In this document: one piece after another, positions 60,581-64,000 of the stretch | How the letters are laid out: every line of letters starts with the position of its first letter | Position numbering within the stretch: position 1 is the stretch's first letter | From: Chromatiales bacterium (ex Bugula neritina AB1) | GTDB lineage: Bacteria > Pseudomonadota > Gammaproteobacteria > Granulosicoccales > Granulosicoccaceae | Assembly: GCA_001730015.1 (NCBI GenBank) | Contig: MDLA01000095.1 | Coordinates: 5,702-69,701 of the forward strand | DNA: 64,000 nucleotides | Reading direction: 5' to 3' | Translations under genes and position numbers: made by a program | The notes under the pieces: generated by a model | Seen by the model: only the letters and a program-made list of their open reading frames with translations | Databases searched by the model: none | Told to the model about the DNA's origin: nothing

Positions 60581-62452
60581 CTAGAATGCTTTTTGCGAGC
60601 CCGGACGCCACTTGTTGCCGGGTACGAATCCGCTCATATCCGGAGTGCGTGCCTGTGGTACCCACAGTTCGCGGTCCGGGTGCATGCCAGCACCATAGAC
60701 TGCGGATACCGCTGACAAGCGCATGCGATTCAACAAGCGTGTATCGACTTCGCCACATGAAGGATGAATACCGCCGTTGTCAGCAACTACCTTTTCCCAT
60801 GCTGCTTTGCGGGCATTAAAGGTATCGGCATCCTGCAGTTCGGTGCAGTTGAGCTCGTTGGTGTTTAGATCAACAATGATCTCGTCGCCATCTTCTATAA
60901 ATGCAATGGGGCCGCCAAGTGCGGCTTCAGGGCCTACATGGCCGATTACCAGACCAACTGAGCCGCCGGAAAAGCGAGCGTCAGTCATTAGCCCGACTAC
61001 TATATCTTTCTCGCGGCAGAGCGTGGTGATTCGCGAGGTGGAATCGAGCATTTCCGGCATGCCGGGAGCGCCACTCGGGCCTTCATAACGCACGATAACC
61101 ATATCGTGGTTGTTGAAGCTTTCGGGTTGCTGTTCCAGCGCATCCAGCAGGCCCTGCTCGCCGTCGAACAACCTTGCACGGCCTTTAAACAGGTTGTTTT
61201 CCAGGCCGCCCTCGACGCCGGCCAGTTTCAGTACGGCGCTGAATTCCGGTGACAGGTTTCCACCCAGTACGCGCAAACCGCCGGTGGGTTTATAGGGTGT
61301 TTCGACAGGGTAGATAACGGTACCGTCCGGGCCCGGCGGGCTCAGCCGTTCTACCTGTTCGGCCAGCGTTTCACCGGTACAGGTGAGGGTGTTGCCGTTT
61401 AGAAGGCCAGCGTCCATGAGCTCTTTAACGATAGCCTGCACTCCGCCTTTTTCGTCGATATCGACCATGGAATAGCTGCCATAGGGGCGAGCGTCGGTCA
61501 GTACCGGCACCACATGCTGTGACAGGTGGTTGAATTCTTCCGGTGACATGATGTCGTCAGCGAAACTTCGAAAACCGGCGGCGCGCGCAATTTCAGGAGC
61601 GTGCAGCAGTACATTGGTGGAGCCGCCGACGGCCATGGAAACAATAACCGCATTGCGGATTGCGTCGCGACTGACGATATCGCGCGGCGTGTGCCCGCGT
61701 TCGATCATGCCGTGTAAATAGGTGATCAGTTCATCGGGGAATTGCTCGGTGCGGCGTTTGTCGTCGGAGGGCGGTGCCACCATATGCAATGGCTGCATTC
61801 CAACAACACCAATAAACGTTTGCATGGTGTTATAGGTGAACATGCCGCCGCAGCTGCCGTAGCCGGGGCACGCTTCTTTGGCGATGCGCTTTTTGAAATC
61901 GGCGTCGGGGTTGGCGGCCGCCTGAAAGCCGGTGATGATATCAATTGGTTGCTCAGTGACCGAGTCTTTGCCGGGGCGGATCGGGCCGTCAGACATGATA
62001 ATAGCAGGCTGATTGTGCTCAAGCAGGCCGGCCAGTGTGCCAACGGGGGGTTTGTCGCATGCAACCACGGCAATGGTGCCGGCCAGGCCGCTGGCACTTA
62101 AGTGCTCGCAGACGGTATCGTGCGTGACTTCGCGGCCGATTAGTGAGTACCGCATCTCCCGCGTGCCATTGCGCATGCCGTCGGAGGTGGCAACGGTGTA
62201 CTCGGGCTGCACCAGCCGCATCGGGATCTGGCCTTCACCGCGACCCAGGCGCGAACCCAGCTGCTGATGTATGGCTTCAACCTTGCGCTGCACACCGAGG
62301 TAGCACTGGCTGTCGCCCTTGGTGCCGATTACGCCAACCGATGGCTCGTGTACCAGGTCGATATCTGCGCCAAGTTCTCTTGCAATTCCATAGGGTTGCG
62401 CGCTGCGACCGGGGTTGGTATCAATTAAAACCGATTTTTTCTTGCTGGCCAT
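60581..62452 (-). CDS. ilvD: IlvD/Edd family dehydratase (dihydroxy-acid dehydratase-like)
   Basis: 623 residues. IlvD/Edd enzymes remove water from dihydroxy acids using an iron-sulfur cluster. Three Cys at the family positions: near the N-terminus (GDSQCYLG), VVACDKPPVG, and GSCGGMFTYNTM. Further landmarks: GRLL-like PTGGLRVLGGNL, RYEGPSGAPGMPEML, LMTDARFSGGSVGLVIGHVGPEA. The CDKPPVG variant of the usual CDKNMPG marks a subfamily apart from standard biosynthetic IlvD, so a sugar-acid dehydratase is possible. ATG 62452. Confidence 0.82.
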   Translation of the reverse strand: MASKKKSVLIDTNPGRSAQPYGIARELGADIDLVHEPSVGVIGTKGDSQCYLGVQRKVEAIHQQLGSRLGRGEGQIPMRLVQPEYTVATSDGMRNGTREMRYSLIGREVTHDTVCEHLSASGLAGTIAVVACDKPPVGTLAGLLEHNQPAIIMSDGPIRPGKDSVTEQPIDIITGFQAAANPDADFKKRIAKEACPGYGSCGGMFTYNTMQTFIGVVGMQPLHMVAPPSDDKRRTEQFPDELITYLHGMIERGHTPRDIVSRDAIRNAVIVSMAVGGSTNVLLHAPEIARAAGFRSFADDIMSPEEFNHLSQHVVPVLTDARPYGSYSMVDIDEKGGVQAIVKELMDAGLLNGNTLTCTGETLAEQVERLSPPGPDGTVIYPVETPYKPTGGLRVLGGNLSPEFSAVLKLAGVEGGLENNLFKGRARLFDGEQGLLDALEQQPESFNNHDMVIVRYEGPSGAPGMPEMLDSTSRITTLCREKDIVVGLMTDARFSGGSVGLVIGHVGPEAALGGPIAFIEDGDEIIVDLNTNELNCTELQDADTFNARKAAWEKVVADNGGIHPSCGEVDTRLLNRMRLSAVSAVYGAGMHPDRELWVPQARTPDMSGFVPGNKWRPGSQKAF

Positions 62453-62673
62453 TGAACTGTGGTGCTCCCGAATTTATAAATGAAGTAACCTATTATAACT
62501 CGGTAACCGGCGGGTGTCCGATGATAAAACTGTTGAGTGGAAATAGCTGTTGGCGCGCGTTATCCATATTCAACACAATCGATCGCAATAGCTGGTTAGC
62601 AGATTATCGAAACAGAAGTAGATCATTCATTTGAAGGTTGCCACCTACTGCTATTCTAAGCGGCCCTGGTAGT

Positions 62674-63764
62674 ATGGTTTGTGGTGACAAGCTCGCCATT
62701 TATCATTCGACTAATGACCGGAATAAACAGGAATTACCCCTATTGAATAATGCCTGCGGCAGCTTGTTGATGGTGCTCGCCATGGCGGCATTTGCCGTTG
62801 AAGATCTGTTTATCAAATCAGCAACACTGGTATTGCCCGTGGGGCAGGTGCTGATGATGTTCGGAACCGGAGGGGTGATCATATTTGCCGGCCTGGCGCG
62901 ATATCGGGGAGATTCGGTTTTTAATCCATCGGCGATGTCGCGCACCCTGTTGGTTCGTTCGGTTTTTGAGCTTAGGTGATCGGCAATAGGGAATATACCT
63001 GCATGGCGCCGAATTTTTGTTTCTATTCAGGCGCTGGCATAAGGCGCATAGTTATTCTACGTAACGAGTGTCAGCGCCTGAATAGGGACAAAAAGGCAAG
63101 TCAGGTGGGTGTATTCTCTGTTGCCGCTCGCCTATTGGGTCGACTGTGCTTTACGCTTACTATCGCGACGATGCCGCTATCCAATGCATCGGCTATTTTG
63201 CAGGCTACGCCGCTGGTGGTTGCAGCGGGTGCCGTTTATGTTTTTGGTGAACGTGTCGGCTGGCGACGCTGGTGTGCAATACTGATTGGTTTTTTCGGGG
63301 TGTTGCTGATACTGCGCCCCGGACTGAGTGGTTTTGAGCCTGCATCGATCTTTGCTGTTCTTGGCACGATTGGCTTCGCCGGGCGGGATCTGGCAACCAA
63401 GGCCGCCGCTCCTGATCTAACTAATGCACAGCTCGGGGTGTACGGGTTTATTATGTTGCAGCTGGCGGGTGCGGTGGCGTTACTCTACACCGGTGAGCTG
63501 GAGTGGCTGGATCAAACTGTATTGCTGCAGGTTGGCGCCGCAACGCTTTTTGGCGTTATTGCCTACAGTGCACTCACCGGAGCTATGCGCCTGGGTGAAG
63601 TTTCAGCTGTAGCGCCGTTTCGCTATACACGACTAGTGTTTGCCATGTTGCTGGGCATTATTATTTTTGGCGAGCGACCCGGTGCGGCGACTCTGCTGGG
63701 CAGCGTTATTATAGTTGGCAGTGGTTTATATATGGGGCTGCGGCAGCAGCGAGTGAGTTCCTGA
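62674..63764 (+). pseudogene. DMT/EamA transporter gene split by a ~150-bp insertion
   Basis: The 5' part (ending 62970) encodes the first helices (LLMVLAMAAFAVEDLFIKSATLVLPVGQVLMMF) and stops within RSVFE-LR; the 3' part (from about 63120) resumes with VAARLLGRLCFTLTIATMPLSNASAILQATPL and runs to 63764 with the second EamA repeat. Removing 62971-63119 (149 bp) joins them in frame as RSVFE-VAARLLG, the normal EamA helix 3 context. The inserted piece carries a 23-bp inverted repeat. The gene product is therefore broken unless the 3' part is translated separately. The start is approximate (ATG 62674). Confidence 0.75.
63014..63094. mobile_element. Palindromic insertion inside the EamA gene
   Basis: The arm 63014-63036 matches the inverted complement of 63072-63094 at 21 of 23 positions, with a 35-nt centre. 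It lies inside the 149 bp that interrupt the transporter frame, with no coding content, so it behaves like a REP/MITE-type element. Target duplications were not clear. Confidence 0.6.
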
Positions 63765-63897
63765 TAATCAGCGCCATGAATTCAGTGGGTTAAACTAATG
63801 CGTCTGTTGGTTTTTCAAGTCAGCTTGCTTTAAAAAATGAATTCTATTTTCAACAACACTGTGGAGTTTTTGAATTTTACCATCTGAGATAACACAC

Positions 63898-64000
63898 CTG
63901 CCGGCCAGTCTGGAGTCACTGCCGATTTTTCCGCTGCTGCCGGAGGTTGTGACGGCGCTCGGAAGGGACGGTGCAGTCGTTTTACAAGCGCCGCCTGGTG
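63898..64000 (+). CDS. hrpB: Probable ATP-dependent helicase HrpB, N-terminal fragment
   Basis: The open frame from about 63880 to the window end reads SLPIFPLLPEVVTAL followed by GAVVLQAPPG, the start of the Walker A region of HrpB-type DEAH helicases (LP-x2-x-LP-E-L start, then VVLQAPPGAGKT). Only about 34 residues are visible. The first codon is unclear: no ATG lies in frame after the TGA at about 63871, so CTG 63898 or a nearby non-standard start is used, or the visible frame has an error. Confidence 0.55.
   Translation, partial: MPASLESLPIFPLLPEVVTALGRDGAVVLQAPPG

Noticed and set aside
60590..62630. Several 60-160-codon frames on the plus strand opposite the IlvD-family gene
   Set aside because: Shadows of a GC-rich, strongly coding minus-strand gene; no Shine-Dalgarno or family match.
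62976..63764. An intact stand-alone transporter starting at about 62976
   Set aside because: Its first 45 codons run through the palindromic insertion and have no transporter similarity; homology begins near 63120 in the middle of an EamA repeat.

Overview
The window looks like about 64 kb of chromosome from a marine-type gammaproteobacterium with roughly 50 % GC. The evidence is the gammaproteobacterial dapA-bamC pair, the ProS editing-domain architecture, Bcp and PerM/AI-2E neighbours, a one-carbon (dimethylglycine/sarcosine) oxidoreductase, and two peptide-type ABC importers. No rRNA, tRNA, CRISPR array, integrase or transposase gene was recognised. The organism assignment is inference.

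Layout. 1-2.3 kb: 3' part of a ClpP-like protease and a histidine kinase overlapping a single-domain response regulator. 2.6-8.1 kb: a fused FAD oxidoreductase/GcvT protein, a decayed signal peptidase I fragment, MAPEG and DUF4142 proteins, and a membrane-anchored Mrr-like nuclease. 8.1-12 kb: a five-gene zinc-related operon (DUF3299, ABC permease, ABC ATPase, His/Asp-repeat DUF2796 protein, His-rich membrane protein). 12-19 kb: core genes proS, perM-like, bcp, dapA-bamC, an MBL hydrolase and a YaiI-family gene. 19-25 kb: small accessory genes, including a four-gene operon headed by a DapF homologue that has lost both catalytic cysteines, and a lone rfbD. 25-37 kb: SLC13 permease, a peptide-type solute-binding protein, GST, GNAT, an orphan RHH antitoxin, a peptide-type ABC importer and unknown proteins. 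37-45.6 kb: M20 peptidase, an FtsZ with an unusual hydrophobic C-terminal segment outside any division cluster, methyltransferase, DUF423, Gfo/Idh oxidoreductase and a chemoreceptor. 45.6-56 kb: a divergent sialic-acid-type cluster. 56-64 kb: a frameshifted P-loop ATPase, two DMT transporters (one split by a palindromic insertion), queC, ilvD and the start of a probable hrpB.

The most striking object is the solute-binding protein at 49186-50811. Its sequence is circularly permuted relative to every SBP_bac_5 protein I know: what is normally the C-terminal half directly follows the signal peptide, and the normal N-terminal half comes last. The window holds a normally ordered homologue (27612-29198) as an internal control. 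The permuted gene sits in a complete operon with two permeases, two ATPases and a NanK-like ROK kinase, divergent from nanA, a phytanoyl-CoA-dioxygenase-like enzyme and a second DapA/NanA-family gene. The likely role is uptake and breakdown of sialic acid or a related sugar acid.

Other notable items are the FtsZ variant, the double Cys-to-Ser DapF, and three inverted-repeat elements at 55980-56160, 60353-60443 and 63014-63094. The last of these lies inside a disrupted transporter gene.
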